Notes: generated by a model not told the origin, from the sequence alone. A DNA stretch of 64,000 nucleotides from Lentisphaerota bacterium (GCA_018676675.1 JABHEG010000367.1:62001-126000); one strand, 5' to 3'; shown: positions 26,698 to 35,856, numbered from the stretch's first letter. Translations and numbers: made by a program.

Positions 26698-27720
26698 ATG
26701 TACTGGTATTACAAATACACATTCTGGCTGATCATCCTGATCATTCTGATAGGGGTCGGTAATCTGGCCTGGCGTCGATTCCACCCAGCTTCCGGTTCTC
26801 CCGAAGACCCTGTTACGGTTGGGACAGAGGTGGTCCTTCCTTTTCCCGTGCCGGACTCGGTGGATGATACGCCTGTTGTTCCGCCCCCCGCCACGGGTGC
26901 TGACGGGGGCTCTGACCAGGTAGCGGATCCACCGGACGTTGCCGTTGCTCCCTCCCAACCGGTAACTCCCCCCGCCGTGCTCTCCCAGGCTGTCGAGCGG
27001 CGGCTGAGCACAGCGGAGGAGCAGTTGGCAAAGCAGAATCTGGTTGGGGCACGGATACTGGCGCACAAGGTGACTGAGACGGATGGTGTCGTGAAGTACG
27101 GGGCTGTCTGGGAGCGTGCAGTGGCTGTGATCAGTCAGGCCAACACAGCACTCTTCAATTGTGATGCGCCCGCGCCGGAGAAGGTTTCGTACAAGGTCAG
27201 AGAAGGCGACAGCCTCGTTCGGATTGCTTATCGCCACAAGACCACGGTTGGGGCGCTCCAACGGCTGAATCGGCTGGATCCCACTGATTCGACCATTTTT
27301 GCCGGGAACATCCTCTATGTCTATGAGTGTGACTGGTGGATTTCCGTGACGAAGTCCAAGTTCCGGTTGCTGCTGATGAATGGGGATGAGCTGTTCAAGT
27401 GCTATCCCGCATGCATTGGTCGCCAGAACCGTACGCCGGTAGGGATCTTCGAGGTCAACAACAAGGTACTGCATCCTCCCTGGAAGGATATTCCGTATGG
27501 GCATCCTGAGAATGTTCTGGGGACTCACTGGCTGGGGCTCAAGCCCATCGAGGGTACGGATCTGCGTTTGATCGGCTACGGTATCCATGGGACGTGGGAG
27601 CCCGAGACGATTGGGACATCCGCGAGCCAGGGATGCATTCGCTTGCGCAACGAGGATGTTGCCGAACTGTTCGATCTGGTCCCTTCGGGGATCCGTGTTG
27701 TAATAAAGGATGATGAGTGA
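26698..27720 (+). CDS. membrane-anchored LysM L,D-transpeptidase
   Basis: The 340-residue product has an N-terminal membrane anchor (residues ~8-24, FWLIILIILIGVGNLAW), a Pro/Val-rich linker, a LysM peptidoglycan-binding repeat at ~162-207 (YKVREGDSLVRIAYRHKTTV, NRLDPTDSTIFAGNILYVYE) and a YkuD catalytic domain at ~210-335. The catalytic motif is complete: YGIHGTWEPETIG and SQGCIRLRNEDV with the nucleophilic Cys. It should make 3-3 peptidoglycan cross-links, or attach proteins, outside the inner membrane. The ATG is 113 bases after the kinase-like gene; its stop overlaps the accA start. Confidence 0.88.
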   Translation: MYWYYKYTFWLIILIILIGVGNLAWRRFHPASGSPEDPVTVGTEVVLPFPVPDSVDDTPVVPPPATGADGGSDQVADPPDVAVAPSQPVTPPAVLSQAVERRLSTAEEQLAKQNLVGARILAHKVTETDGVVKYGAVWERAVAVISQANTALFNCDAPAPEKVSYKVREGDSLVRIAYRHKTTVGALQRLNRLDPTDSTIFAGNILYVYECDWWISVTKSKFRLLLMNGDELFKCYPACIGRQNRTPVGIFEVNNKVLHPPWKDIPYGHPENVLGTHWLGLKPIEGTDLRLIGYGIHGTWEPETIGTSASQGCIRLRNEDVAELFDLVPSGIRVVIKDDE

Positions 27721-28676
27721 TGCCAACGATTCTCGACTTCGAGCAACCCATCCACGATCTGGAGAAGAAGGCCACCAAGCTGCAGTCGTTCAGCAGGGAG
27801 GATGGCGTCGATGTGACCCAGTCGTTGGAGCTGCTCCAGGCGCGTATCGCGGAGGAGAAGGAGCGCGTGTTTTCCGAGTTGACGGCGTGGCAGCGCGTCC
27901 AGATGGCCCGCCATCCCGATCGCCCGTACCCCAAGGATTACATTGCCCTCTTGTTCTCCGACTTCCTCGAACTGCACGGCGACCGTCGCTACGCGGATGA
28001 TCAGGCCATTATTGGTGGCTTTGCGAAGCTCGACGGGGATCCGGTAATGGTGATAGGCAGCCAGAAAGGCCGTGATCTTGAGACGAACGTGAAGGTGAAC
28101 TTCGGCAGTGCCCATCCTGAGGGGTACCGGAAGGCTTTGCGGCTGATGGAACTGGCTGATAAGGCGAAGGTCCCGATTGTCTCGTTCATTGACACACCGG
28201 GTGCTTACCCGGGCATTGCGGCCGAGGAGCGCCACATTGGCGAGGCCATCGCAGTGAACCTGCGCGAGATGTTCCGCTTCACGGTGCCGATCCTGGTTGC
28301 TGTTGTCGGGGAAGGCGGCAGTGGCGGGGCTTTGGGAATCGGGGTTGGGAATCGTATCCTGATCATGCAGAACGCCTATTATTCGGTGATTACCCCTGAA
28401 GGCTGTGCCGCGATTCTCTGGCGGGATGGAGCCGCCGCACCGAAGGCTGCGGAGGCACTGCGTCTCACGCCGACTGATCTGATGGAACTGGGGATTGCGG
28501 ATGGCATTATACCGGAGCCGTTGGGGGGCGCCCACCGAGACCACAAAGGAGCAGCTAAGTTGCTTGGTGAAGCACTCAAGACGAATCTCGATGAGTTGCG
28601 CAAGCTGGCTCCCAAGGAACTCCAGGACCAGCGCTATGCCAAGTACCGTGCCTTGGGGGTCTTCGACGGAGAGTAG
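27720..28676 (+). CDS. accA: acetyl-CoA carboxylase carboxyltransferase subunit alpha
   Basis: The 318-residue product carries typical AccA segments: LDFEQPIHDLEKKATKL, MARHPDRPYPKDYIALLF, FLELHGDRRYADDQAIIGG, VSFIDTPGAYPGIAAEERHI, GEGGSGGALGIGVGNRILI and YSVITPEGCAAILWRDG. With AccD it transfers the carboxyl group from biotin to acetyl-CoA, the first step of fatty acid synthesis. ATG 27720 shares one base with the TGA of the transpeptidase gene, indicating translational coupling. accD is not nearby. Confidence 0.96.
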   Translation: MPTILDFEQPIHDLEKKATKLQSFSREDGVDVTQSLELLQARIAEEKERVFSELTAWQRVQMARHPDRPYPKDYIALLFSDFLELHGDRRYADDQAIIGGFAKLDGDPVMVIGSQKGRDLETNVKVNFGSAHPEGYRKALRLMELADKAKVPIVSFIDTPGAYPGIAAEERHIGEAIAVNLREMFRFTVPILVAVVGEGGSGGALGIGVGNRILIMQNAYYSVITPEGCAAILWRDGAAAPKAAEALRLTPTDLMELGIADGIIPEPLGGAHRDHKGAAKLLGEALKTNLDELRKLAPKELQDQRYAKYRALGVFDGE

Positions 28677-28684
28677 CCAGACGC

Positions 28685-29158
28685 ATGCTCGACCCCACAA
28701 TACGTTACACGGCGGCTCAGCCGTCTGATGCTCCTGCCATTGCTGACCTGCTCGAACCCTATGCCGAGATGGGGGTCGTACTCCCACGGCCGGCCGGTGA
28801 GATCGGGGAGCACATTGGGAATTTCCTTGTTGCCCGTGAGGTGGGGGAGGTCCTGGGCGCTGTTGCTTTGCGCGATTTCGGGGATGGACTGCACGAGGTC
28901 CGTTCGCTGGTGGTGGATTCCGGGTGTGTGGGGCGCGGAGTCGGGTCACAGTTGATAAAGGCTGCCGTCGACCTGGCCATCGCCCGGGCCGCCCGCAGCG
29001 TTTTCACCCTCACCTTGCGCCCAGGGCTGTTCCAGCGTGCCGGCTTTGAGCTGGTGGATATGGAGCGCTTCCCTCAGAAGGTCTGGAGCGATTGTGCTCA
29101 GTGCCGCAAACGACACTGCTGCGATGAGGTCGCTCTGCTTCTCTCGCTGGAGCCTTAG
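28685..29158 (+). CDS. ArgA-like GNAT N-acetyltransferase
   Basis: The 157-residue GNAT protein (acetyl-CoA loop VDSGCVGRGVGSQLIKAA) resembles short N-acetylglutamate synthases of anaerobes: RYTAAQPSDAPAIADLLEPY, the VLPRPAGEIGEHIGNFLVA region, and the Cys-bearing tail FPQKVWSDCAQCRKRHCCDE. It could catalyse the first step of arginine synthesis, but no arg gene is adjacent. It starts eight bases after accA and probably shares its transcript. A stable inverted repeat overlaps its stop. Confidence 0.72.
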   Translation: MLDPTIRYTAAQPSDAPAIADLLEPYAEMGVVLPRPAGEIGEHIGNFLVAREVGEVLGAVALRDFGDGLHEVRSLVVDSGCVGRGVGSQLIKAAVDLAIARAARSVFTLTLRPGLFQRAGFELVDMERFPQKVWSDCAQCRKRHCCDEVALLLSLEP

Positions 29159-29191
29159 GCTCGGCTCAGACGGGGGGCGCGAGCCGAGCCT
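29157..29191. terminator. hairpin across convergent gene ends
   Basis: An 11-bp perfect stem (AGGCTCGGCTC / GAGCCGAGCCT) with a 13-base loop covers the stop codons of both the GNAT gene and the convergent regulator. It can form in either transcript and probably works as a two-way transcription end, though it lacks a U-tract. Confidence 0.55.
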
Positions 29192-30440
29192 GGCGCCGGA
29201 ACTCGCCGGGGGACTGTCCGAATTCCACCTTGAAGGTCCGGCAGAAGTGGCTTTGGTCGTAGAACCCGCAGCGCGCCGAGATGCCACTCAGAGGGACGTC
29301 CGTCTGCGCCAGAAGGTGGCGTGACTCCTTCAGGCGGGAAGAGATGACGTGTTCCCTGAACGAGCGCCCCGTCCGGGCCCGCAGCGTTTTGACGATCGAC
29401 GAAGCGCTGGCATTGACGCTTCTCGCTGCCATTCCAAGGGTCACCTTTTTCCAGAAGTTCTGTTCTATCCACTCCAGGACGCGGTCGGCCAGGCTGTTGG
29501 TTTCAGGGGTGGGGGCCTTCATGCGGTCCATGAACGCGTCTACTTGCTTGAAGGCCCAGTAGCAAATGTCTTCAGTGTCGGCCAGCGGTTCCAGCTGCCG
29601 GTAGGTCTGGAAATGGCGCGTGATAGCGTCTTCCAGGGGGAAATCCCGAGTCACAACGGCTTCCCTGGTCAGAACACTCAGGAGCAGGTGGACATGGACC
29701 TTGATCTGGTCTGCATTGAGGCGGGTTTCGAGCAGGATCCGGCTGAAGAAGTCGTCCATCAGGAGCATCACTCTATCACGGTCATGCTGGCGCAGGGCCA
29801 GGAGCAGGGCCGGAAAGAGCGTGAAGATGTCGTCGTGTGAGATCGTCTGCCCGCCGTAGCTCTGCATGAGCTCGGCTATACGTCGCTGCTGCAGGTATTT
29901 TTCGCGATTTTCCCTGAAGTCCCTCCCCGCGTTCACTCCGGAAGAGAAGAGGGAGTCGAATATGAATCCGGCCGCTCCGCGAACATCCCGAGGTTCGAGG
30001 TTCAGCACATCCTCGAGGCTCGAGGCTGCGGATGCTGCAAGAGCTGCATCCACGTTGTTGAGGTTGGAGCGGATGAAGGCCTCGTTCTGCTCGCGGCTAT
30101 CGGGGAAGTGGAACCCCCCCATCTCAATGGCACCGATCAGTCTCCCCCGGGGGGCCACCGGAACGACTACTGTGTTGAGGCCCAGCCAGCACCGGTAGTA
30201 GTAGGGCTCGCCGGTTTGCAGGGCCTGGTAAGCGCTGCTGACCGTTGCCTGACGGCAGTACTGTCCACTGAGAGGGCTGTCCAGGCACCCGCGGCAGAAC
30301 GAACAGAATCGCGGGCCGCAGATGACTTCCTCGACACTCGCGATCGGGATGAACGCCGCGCCCTGCGGCAGGTAGCGACCACAGAGCTCAAGCACGGTGT
30401 TCACGCGCGTATGCAGTTTATCACTCTGTTCTATACTCAC
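29166..30440 (-). CDS. PocR-domain AraC-family transcription regulator
   Basis: The 424-residue product begins at GTG 30440 (no ATG near). Residues ~10-170 look like a PocR sensor domain, a PAS-like ligand-binding module, with a Cys-rich stretch (VICGPRFCSFCRGC, SGQYCRQA) that could bind metal or a cluster. The middle is helical. The C-terminal ~100 residues are a double HTH of the AraC type (VTLGMAARSVNASASSIVKT, GISARCGFYDQSHFCRTFK, FGQSPGEFRR). It is divergent from the fhs-flx operon with overlapping promoters, so it is the likely regulator of that operon. PocR domains are often found beside corrinoid and C1 genes; the ligand here is unknown. Confidence 0.82.
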   Translation of the reverse strand: MSIEQSDKLHTRVNTVLELCGRYLPQGAAFIPIASVEEVICGPRFCSFCRGCLDSPLSGQYCRQATVSSAYQALQTGEPYYYRCWLGLNTVVVPVAPRGRLIGAIEMGGFHFPDSREQNEAFIRSNLNNVDAALAASAASSLEDVLNLEPRDVRGAAGFIFDSLFSSGVNAGRDFRENREKYLQQRRIAELMQSYGGQTISHDDIFTLFPALLLALRQHDRDRVMLLMDDFFSRILLETRLNADQIKVHVHLLLSVLTREAVVTRDFPLEDAITRHFQTYRQLEPLADTEDICYWAFKQVDAFMDRMKAPTPETNSLADRVLEWIEQNFWKKVTLGMAARSVNASASSIVKTLRARTGRSFREHVISSRLKESRHLLAQTDVPLSGISARCGFYDQSHFCRTFKVEFGQSPGEFRRQARLAPPV

Positions 30441-30489
30441 TCAGTGCATATCCCACGTTTTGGACGTCCAGATGCAGTGTTTTTCCCAC

Positions 30490-30520
30490 ATGATACAACA
30501 AATATACCATAAAATACAAT
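30490..30520. promoter_or_regulatory. AT-rich overlapping divergent promoter region
   Basis: On the minus strand TTGTAT and TATCAT are 18 bases apart, a fair promoter for the regulator. On the plus strand TACAAT (30515-30520) could be the -10 of the fhs operon, though its -35 is poor, as expected for an activator-dependent promoter. The AT-rich block stands out from the GC-rich surroundings. A GGACGTCC palindrome (30462-30469) between it and the regulator is an operator candidate. Confidence 0.45.
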
Positions 30521-30644
30521 GCGCGGGGATTGGAATGCCGTAAGATTAGGGGAGCGATGTTGGCTGTTTCCAGAGTGTGACCGCTGGCACCATTGTGGTG
30601 CGGAACTGCATAGGCAGGTCCTCGGCAGTGACAAGGGGTGTGCA

Positions 30645-32417
30645 ATGACTGCTTTGAAACTCGATCCAACTCAACTGGCGGACTGGCAGATTGCCGAGGC
30701 CGCGGAAGAGAACATGAAATCCCACCTGCAGCTGGGTGGCGATTTGGGCCTTCGCGAAGGGGAGATGAGTCCGAGAGGACGGGCTTTCACGAAGATCGAT
30801 TCCCGCCTGGCAATGCAGCGGCTTGGCGGCAACACACCAGGGAAGTACATCGATGTTACGGCGATCACCCCTACGCCGCTGGGCGAAGGGAAGACCACGA
30901 CCACGATCGGCCTGATTCAGGGGTTGGGATGCCTTGGCAAACGCGTTGCCGGAGCCATCCGTCAGCCAAGTGGCGGACCGACGTTCAACATCAAGGGATC
31001 CGCCGCCGGTGGTGGGCTCGCCCAGTGCATTCCCCTTGCACCATTTTCACTTGGGTTGTCGGGAGACATCGATTCACTCACCAACGCCCACAACTTGGCC
31101 ATGGTCGCGCTGACATCGCGCATGCAACATGAAGCCAACTACAGCGACGAGCGGCTGGCGCGGTCCGAACTAAAGCGACTGGATATTGACCCGGAACGAG
31201 TCGAGCTCAAGTGGGCGATGGACTTCTGTGCCCAGGCCCTGCGGAATATCACCATCGGCAAGGGCGGTAAGATGGACGGCTTCGAGATGGAGTCGGGATT
31301 CCAGATCAGCGTTTCCAGCGAGCTTATGGCGATTCTGGCTGTGTGTCATGACCTTCGGGACATGCGGGATCGAGTGAGCCGTATGGTTGTTGCCTACACC
31401 AAGACCGGGAAGCCTGTCACGACGGCTGACCTGGAGGTCGATGGGGCCATGATGGCATGGATGATCAAGACCCTGAACCCGACCCTGATGCAGACTATCG
31501 AAGGGCAGCCGGTATTCGTCCATGCTGGGCCTTTTGCGAACATCGCGATCGGTCAGAGTTCCGTGATTGCCGACCGCTTGGGCACGCGCCTGGTGGACTA
31601 CCTGGTGACCGAGAGCGGCTTCGGGGCGGACATCGGCTTTGAGAAGTTCTGGAATCTGAAATGCCGGTATTCGGGGTTGACGCCTGACGCTGTTGTCATC
31701 GTGGCGACCATCCGGGCGCTGAAGATGCACGGTGGGGGCGCTGCGGTGAAACCCGGATTGCCGTTGCCGGAAGAGTACACGCGTGAAGACGTGGAGTTGG
31801 TTGAGCGGGGATGCGAGAACCTGATTGCTCACATCGAGACCGTTCGGAAGAGCGGCGTCAAACCGGTCGTGTGCGTCAACAGTTTCTACACGGATTCCGA
31901 CGACGAGGTCGCTCTGGTGCGTCGGGTTGCCGAGGAGAATGGCGCGCTTGCTGCGCGGTCGGATCACTGGCTGAAGGGCGGCGAGGGCGCCTGTGAGCTG
32001 GCTGAGGCGGTCATCGCGGCCTGTGAAGAGAAGAGCGATTTCAATTTCCTGTACGATCTCTCGATGCCACTGTGGGACCGGATTGAGACTATTGCGAAGG
32101 AAGTATATGGGGCTGACGGCGTGGACTACGCCGACAGTGCCGCCCGGAAAATCCGGGAGTTTGAGGGGGATCCTGAAATCAACCAGATGGGGACTTGCAT
32201 GGTGAAGACGCACCTCAGCTTGTCTCATGATCCGGACATGAAAGGGCGGCCAAAGCGTTGGCGCCTTCCCATTCGGGATGTGCTGATCTACAAGGGAGCT
32301 GGGTTCGTCGTGCCTGTAGCAGGCGACATCAAACTGATGCCCGGGACGGGGTCGAACCCCGCCTTCAGGAGGCTCGATGTGGATGTAGAAACCGGGAAAG
32401 TGACCGGACTGTTTTGA
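30645..32417 (+). CDS. fhs: formate--tetrahydrofolate ligase
   Basis: The start is ATG 30645 with AAGGGGTG upstream, where similarity begins (LADWQIAEAAEENMKSHLQL). The ~590-residue enzyme makes 10-formyl-THF from formate, THF and ATP, a methyl-branch step of the Wood-Ljungdahl pathway and of C1 oxidation. Seen are ATP P-loop TPLGEGKTTTTIGLIQGL, RQPSGGPTFNIKGSAAGGG, the FITGDIDSLTNAHN-like SGDIDSLTNAHNLAM, ESGFGADIGFEKFWNLKCRY and MPGTGSNPAF. It opens the operon and its TGA overlaps the next ATG. FolD and cyclohydrolase genes are not in this cluster. Confidence 0.96.
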   Translation: MTALKLDPTQLADWQIAEAAEENMKSHLQLGGDLGLREGEMSPRGRAFTKIDSRLAMQRLGGNTPGKYIDVTAITPTPLGEGKTTTTIGLIQGLGCLGKRVAGAIRQPSGGPTFNIKGSAAGGGLAQCIPLAPFSLGLSGDIDSLTNAHNLAMVALTSRMQHEANYSDERLARSELKRLDIDPERVELKWAMDFCAQALRNITIGKGGKMDGFEMESGFQISVSSELMAILAVCHDLRDMRDRVSRMVVAYTKTGKPVTTADLEVDGAMMAWMIKTLNPTLMQTIEGQPVFVHAGPFANIAIGQSSVIADRLGTRLVDYLVTESGFGADIGFEKFWNLKCRYSGLTPDAVVIVATIRALKMHGGGAAVKPGLPLPEEYTREDVELVERGCENLIAHIETVRKSGVKPVVCVNSFYTDSDDEVALVRRVAEENGALAARSDHWLKGGEGACELAEAVIAACEEKSDFNFLYDLSMPLWDRIETIAKEVYGADGVDYADSAARKIREFEGDPEINQMGTCMVKTHLSLSHDPDMKGRPKRWRLPIRDVLIYKGAGFVVPVAGDIKLMPGTGSNPAFRRLDVDVETGKVTGLF

Positions 32418-33745
32418 TGGACTGTGTTGGACAGAACTGCCGGAAAGACCGCGTTCTCGTCATTGGGGCAGGTGTTGCCGGCGCTGCAACTGCTCTCGAG
32501 CTTGGTCGTGGTGGTGCAGAAGCCATCGTTGTGGAGCGCGACGCTTGGCCAGGAGGGCATGTCGCTCAGTTTGGCTGCAAAGCCACTGACGAGTGTCTGC
32601 GCTGCAATGTGTGCGTTGGGCAGGAAGCGCTCTCCGACTTGTGCCGAATTGGCGGCAACCCGGGGATATCCCTGCACACGGGAACGATCGTGAGCGAACT
32701 CAACCCCAGGCCAGGCGGTCGTGGCTTTGACGTACGCTTGCAGGCTTGCACTCCGAAAGTATCTACGGAAGCCTGCGTGAGATGTGGCATCTGTGCGGAA
32801 GTCTGTCCTGAGAACTCCATTCTTTCGCCTTCAGCTCCTGTGGACGGGCTTGTGGGGATCGATACGACGTGTTGCCGACGTTCCTGCGGCGAGGACTGTG
32901 TCGTCTGCCTCGAAGCTTGTCCGGCGGGGGCGATTTCGGTTGAGCCAGTGGTCTGGGAAGAGGCCGTTGATCATGTCATTCTGGCCACCGGGCATCAGGT
33001 CTATGATCCCAGTGAGCAGCGTGGTTTTGGCTATGGGCGTGTACCGAACGTTGTGACGGGGCTTGACGTCGAGCGCAGTTTGGTCGGGACACGTGGCATT
33101 GTTCGGCGGGAGACGGATGGTGCTGTGCCGAAGCGGATCGCCTTTGTACAGTGTGTTGGCTCCCGATGTGAGACGATTCACCGCACGCCAGATTGGCCGA
33201 ACACCTGTTCGACTGTTTGCTGTGCCTACGCTCTGCGCATGGCAGGGCTTTTCCGGCACGCGGCTCCCGAAGCGGAGATCACGGTTTACTACATGGACTT
33301 GCAGTATACTGGACGTGGGCACGAGATATTGACCCAAGAGTGCTTGCCAGGCGTGGCTCTGGTACGGGCGCGACCTTACGAATTGAATGCGGGGCCAGAT
33401 GGGGCGGTGGTGGTCACCTACGAGGATCAGACAGAATGCCGAGTCAAGCGTGTCGAGCATGATCTCGTTGTTCTCTCGGTCGGGATCCGACGGCAGCCGG
33501 AGGCGCATGAGATGGCAGCCGCGATCGGCGTACCACTGGACGAGAACGGTTTCTTCGCCCCGTGGCAGCGCGAACGGCAAACTGGTGCGATAGGACATGT
33601 GATCGCGGTGGGCACTTGCGCGGGGCCTGCGGACATCGCTACGAGCGTTTCCCAGGGCCGGGCCGCGGCCCAGGAACTTCTGCGGGAAGGTTGCGGCGAG
33701 GACGACATGCCGGTCGCCGCCGTCGGGGTGGGGGGAGCGCCATGA
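32417..33745 (+). CDS. QmoA/HdrA-like FAD iron-sulfur protein
   Basis: ATG 32417 overlaps the fhs stop (TGATG). The 442-residue product is a short HdrA-type flavoprotein, near QmoA in size: FAD site VLVIGAGVAGAATALELG (residues ~13-30), an unusual Cys set after the GG motif (C54, C60, C63, C66; FGCKATDECLRCNVC), a ferredoxin insertion with C120, C123, C126, C130 and a second Cys group 152-168 (TCCRRSCGEDCVVCLEACPA), then the HdrA C-terminal half (KRIAFVQCVGSR, TCSTVCCAYALRMA). It lacks the HdrA N-terminal CHCG domain. It should be a cytoplasmic electron-transfer flavoprotein acting with the next gene and MetFV. Confidence 0.75.
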   Translation: MDCVGQNCRKDRVLVIGAGVAGAATALELGRGGAEAIVVERDAWPGGHVAQFGCKATDECLRCNVCVGQEALSDLCRIGGNPGISLHTGTIVSELNPRPGGRGFDVRLQACTPKVSTEACVRCGICAEVCPENSILSPSAPVDGLVGIDTTCCRRSCGEDCVVCLEACPAGAISVEPVVWEEAVDHVILATGHQVYDPSEQRGFGYGRVPNVVTGLDVERSLVGTRGIVRRETDGAVPKRIAFVQCVGSRCETIHRTPDWPNTCSTVCCAYALRMAGLFRHAAPEAEITVYYMDLQYTGRGHEILTQECLPGVALVRARPYELNAGPDGAVVVTYEDQTECRVKRVEHDLVVLSVGIRRQPEAHEMAAAIGVPLDENGFFAPWQRERQTGAIGHVIAVGTCAGPADIATSVSQGRAAAQELLREGCGEDDMPVAAVGVGGAP

Positions 33746-35856
33746 TGAGCAAAGAAGCTGCAACTGATCTTTGTAGCCCCGTTTCCCCCGGAACCGTGGG
33801 AGTGCTGCTGTGCGGCTGCCATGGGACGATGGGTGGACCTGGGGGGCTGGATGCTGTCCATGCGGCTCTGGCGTCAGACCCTGATGTCGCGGCTGTGCTA
33901 TCCTGCCCGGATCTCTGTTCCGCCCAAGGCATTGAGGATGCTGCAACGAAACTCGCAGCTGCTTCGTGCGACCGGGCCGTACTGGCGGGGTGCAAGGCGA
34001 TGGAGTCGTTCTTGCCTGGGCAGGGGACTGCTCAGGTTGGGCTCGCGGATGGTTGTTCGGCGTTGGCGATGATCCGAGATGTCTGCGGGCAGGTTTCGGA
34101 GGGAGGTCAGGTCTGGAGTGAACGTGCGATTGAGGTGACACGGAACGCAGTTCGTCGTGTGTTGGCCCAGAGGGAGATCGAGAGCCTGAAGCTCCCGGTT
34201 ATTCCGGCCGTGATGGTGTTGGGAGGCGGACAGGCGGCTGCGATGGGGGTATTGGCCCTGGCGGAAGCTGGCCGTGATGTTCATTGGGTTGTTGCCGGGG
34301 CTGATCCTGAGGCGGACACGCTGTCGGAGTTCGGTCGTTTCCTCCGGCGCACCTTCTCTCAAGTCGATTGCCTGGGCTGTGGCGAACCCGATGAGGAGAG
34401 TCGGACTGTGCGGCAAGCGCAAGCTCACCCGCGTGTCACTATGCATACCAACGCGATGCTCTCTTGGTGTTGTGGACAGGCGGGGCATTTCGAAGTGGCT
34501 CTGACCGTCGGGGAGGGGCAGGACGTGGTGCCCGTTGGGGCGCTTGTGGCTTCCCTTACTGACCTGGCCATGCTCCCTGTCGACGGTGCGTCTGCTCACG
34601 AGCGAACTTCGATGACGGATCTGTTGGGCCTGGTCCGTCAACTCGATGAAGGCACTATACCCAAAGGGCGAATTGCTTTGGTTCTGGATGCTGACCGTGA
34701 GCAGGGCCGGTTGGCGAACATGCTCTCACTGGCAGCGGCCCGGTTTCTCGTTGAGGCGGGGGCCTCATGCGTTCGCGTCTATTGTCGACATGTCCGGGTG
34801 GCTGGGAAGCACTTGGAGGCGTTGTACCGTTCGGCCCGGGCCGCAGGTGTGGAGTTTGTGCGGCACGATGGTGATTTGAGCATTAGTTCGACTGCTGAGG
34901 GCTCGCAGATCGTTGCTACGGATGCGCAGCTAGGCTGCGTCCTGGATTACTCCGTTGATCTCGTCGTGCAAGCTGGCATTGCGCCCATGCTTCCGGAGGG
35001 CACGCCGCTGGTTTCTCTGCTTAACCGCACCGGCCGGAGCACACTTGGCCCCGCGTCACGCAATGTCTGGTTCCAGCCGCACATGACGAATCGTCCGGGC
35101 ATCTTCGTGGTTGGAGCTGATGGTAGTGATCTTGATCTAGGTAGGGTGGATAGCGATGTCGGTCAAGCTGTGGCTGACTCCGAAGCTCTTTTGGGGGATG
35201 GTGCGTACATTTGTGCGGACGACGCTGCTGACATTGACCCAGAGAAGTGTGTCGCGTGTTTGACGTGTATTCGCATCTGCCCTCACAAGGCGATTGATTT
35301 TGACTCTGAGAAAGAGTCGGCGGTGACGTCCAAGATTGCCTGTCGTCGCTGTGGTGTCTGTGCCGCCGAGTGCCCGGCGCGTGCTATTCAGTTACCCCGG
35401 TATACGGATGCTGAACTTGACGCTGAGCTTGAGCAACACTCTGAAATAGCCGTGTTTGCATGTGCGAACTCTGCGGCTCCCGCGGCGGCTTCTGCTATCC
35501 GTGTCGGCTGGGGGGCGAAAGCTGCTGTACAGGTCATTCCTGTGCCGTGCGCGGGCAAAGTCGATTCGCGTCACATACTTATGGCTCTGGAACGTGGAGC
35601 GAAGCACGTGTTCGTATTGGGGTGCAACCCTGAGAGCTGTCAGTACATCGATGGGGCGAGCAGGGCCCGGACACGGACAGCCGAGCTGAAGGAACTCCTT
35701 GGCCAGGCTGGCCTCGACGCGGGGCGCGTCCATTGGGGGGCACTCATCTCCGGCGAGCAGGAACGCTTCCTTGCGATGGTGCACGAGGTGGCGCTAAGCC
35801 TTGAAACCGAAACAGATCCAGAGAGATCAATGACTGCGGGAGTGAACGCACAATGA
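33742..35856 (+). CDS. QmoB-like fusion: degenerate HdrA, ferredoxin, MvhD
   Basis: ATG 33742 overlaps the preceding stop (ATGA). Of 704 residues, ~1-150 resemble the HdrA N-terminal domain (VLLCGCHGTMGG), ~155-480 an HdrA flavin domain, ~495-552 a 2[4Fe-4S] ferredoxin (C503, C506, C509, C513; C534, C537, C540, C544), and ~568-690 an MvhD domain. This is the layout of QmoB. The dinucleotide motif reads MVLGGGQAAAMGV rather than GGGxAG, and the acidic ribose-binding end is lost, so FAD binding is doubtful. The MvhD part keeps C574, C603, C628 and C633, but the CxxC second Cys is Ser577. It probably wires the QmoA-like flavin to MetFV. Confidence 0.72.
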   Translation: MMSKEAATDLCSPVSPGTVGVLLCGCHGTMGGPGGLDAVHAALASDPDVAAVLSCPDLCSAQGIEDAATKLAAASCDRAVLAGCKAMESFLPGQGTAQVGLADGCSALAMIRDVCGQVSEGGQVWSERAIEVTRNAVRRVLAQREIESLKLPVIPAVMVLGGGQAAAMGVLALAEAGRDVHWVVAGADPEADTLSEFGRFLRRTFSQVDCLGCGEPDEESRTVRQAQAHPRVTMHTNAMLSWCCGQAGHFEVALTVGEGQDVVPVGALVASLTDLAMLPVDGASAHERTSMTDLLGLVRQLDEGTIPKGRIALVLDADREQGRLANMLSLAAARFLVEAGASCVRVYCRHVRVAGKHLEALYRSARAAGVEFVRHDGDLSISSTAEGSQIVATDAQLGCVLDYSVDLVVQAGIAPMLPEGTPLVSLLNRTGRSTLGPASRNVWFQPHMTNRPGIFVVGADGSDLDLGRVDSDVGQAVADSEALLGDGAYICADDAADIDPEKCVACLTCIRICPHKAIDFDSEKESAVTSKIACRRCGVCAAECPARAIQLPRYTDAELDAELEQHSEIAVFACANSAAPAAASAIRVGWGAKAAVQVIPVPCAGKVDSRHILMALERGAKHVFVLGCNPESCQYIDGASRARTRTAELKELLGQAGLDAGRVHWGALISGEQERFLAMVHEVALSLETETDPERSMTAGVNAQ

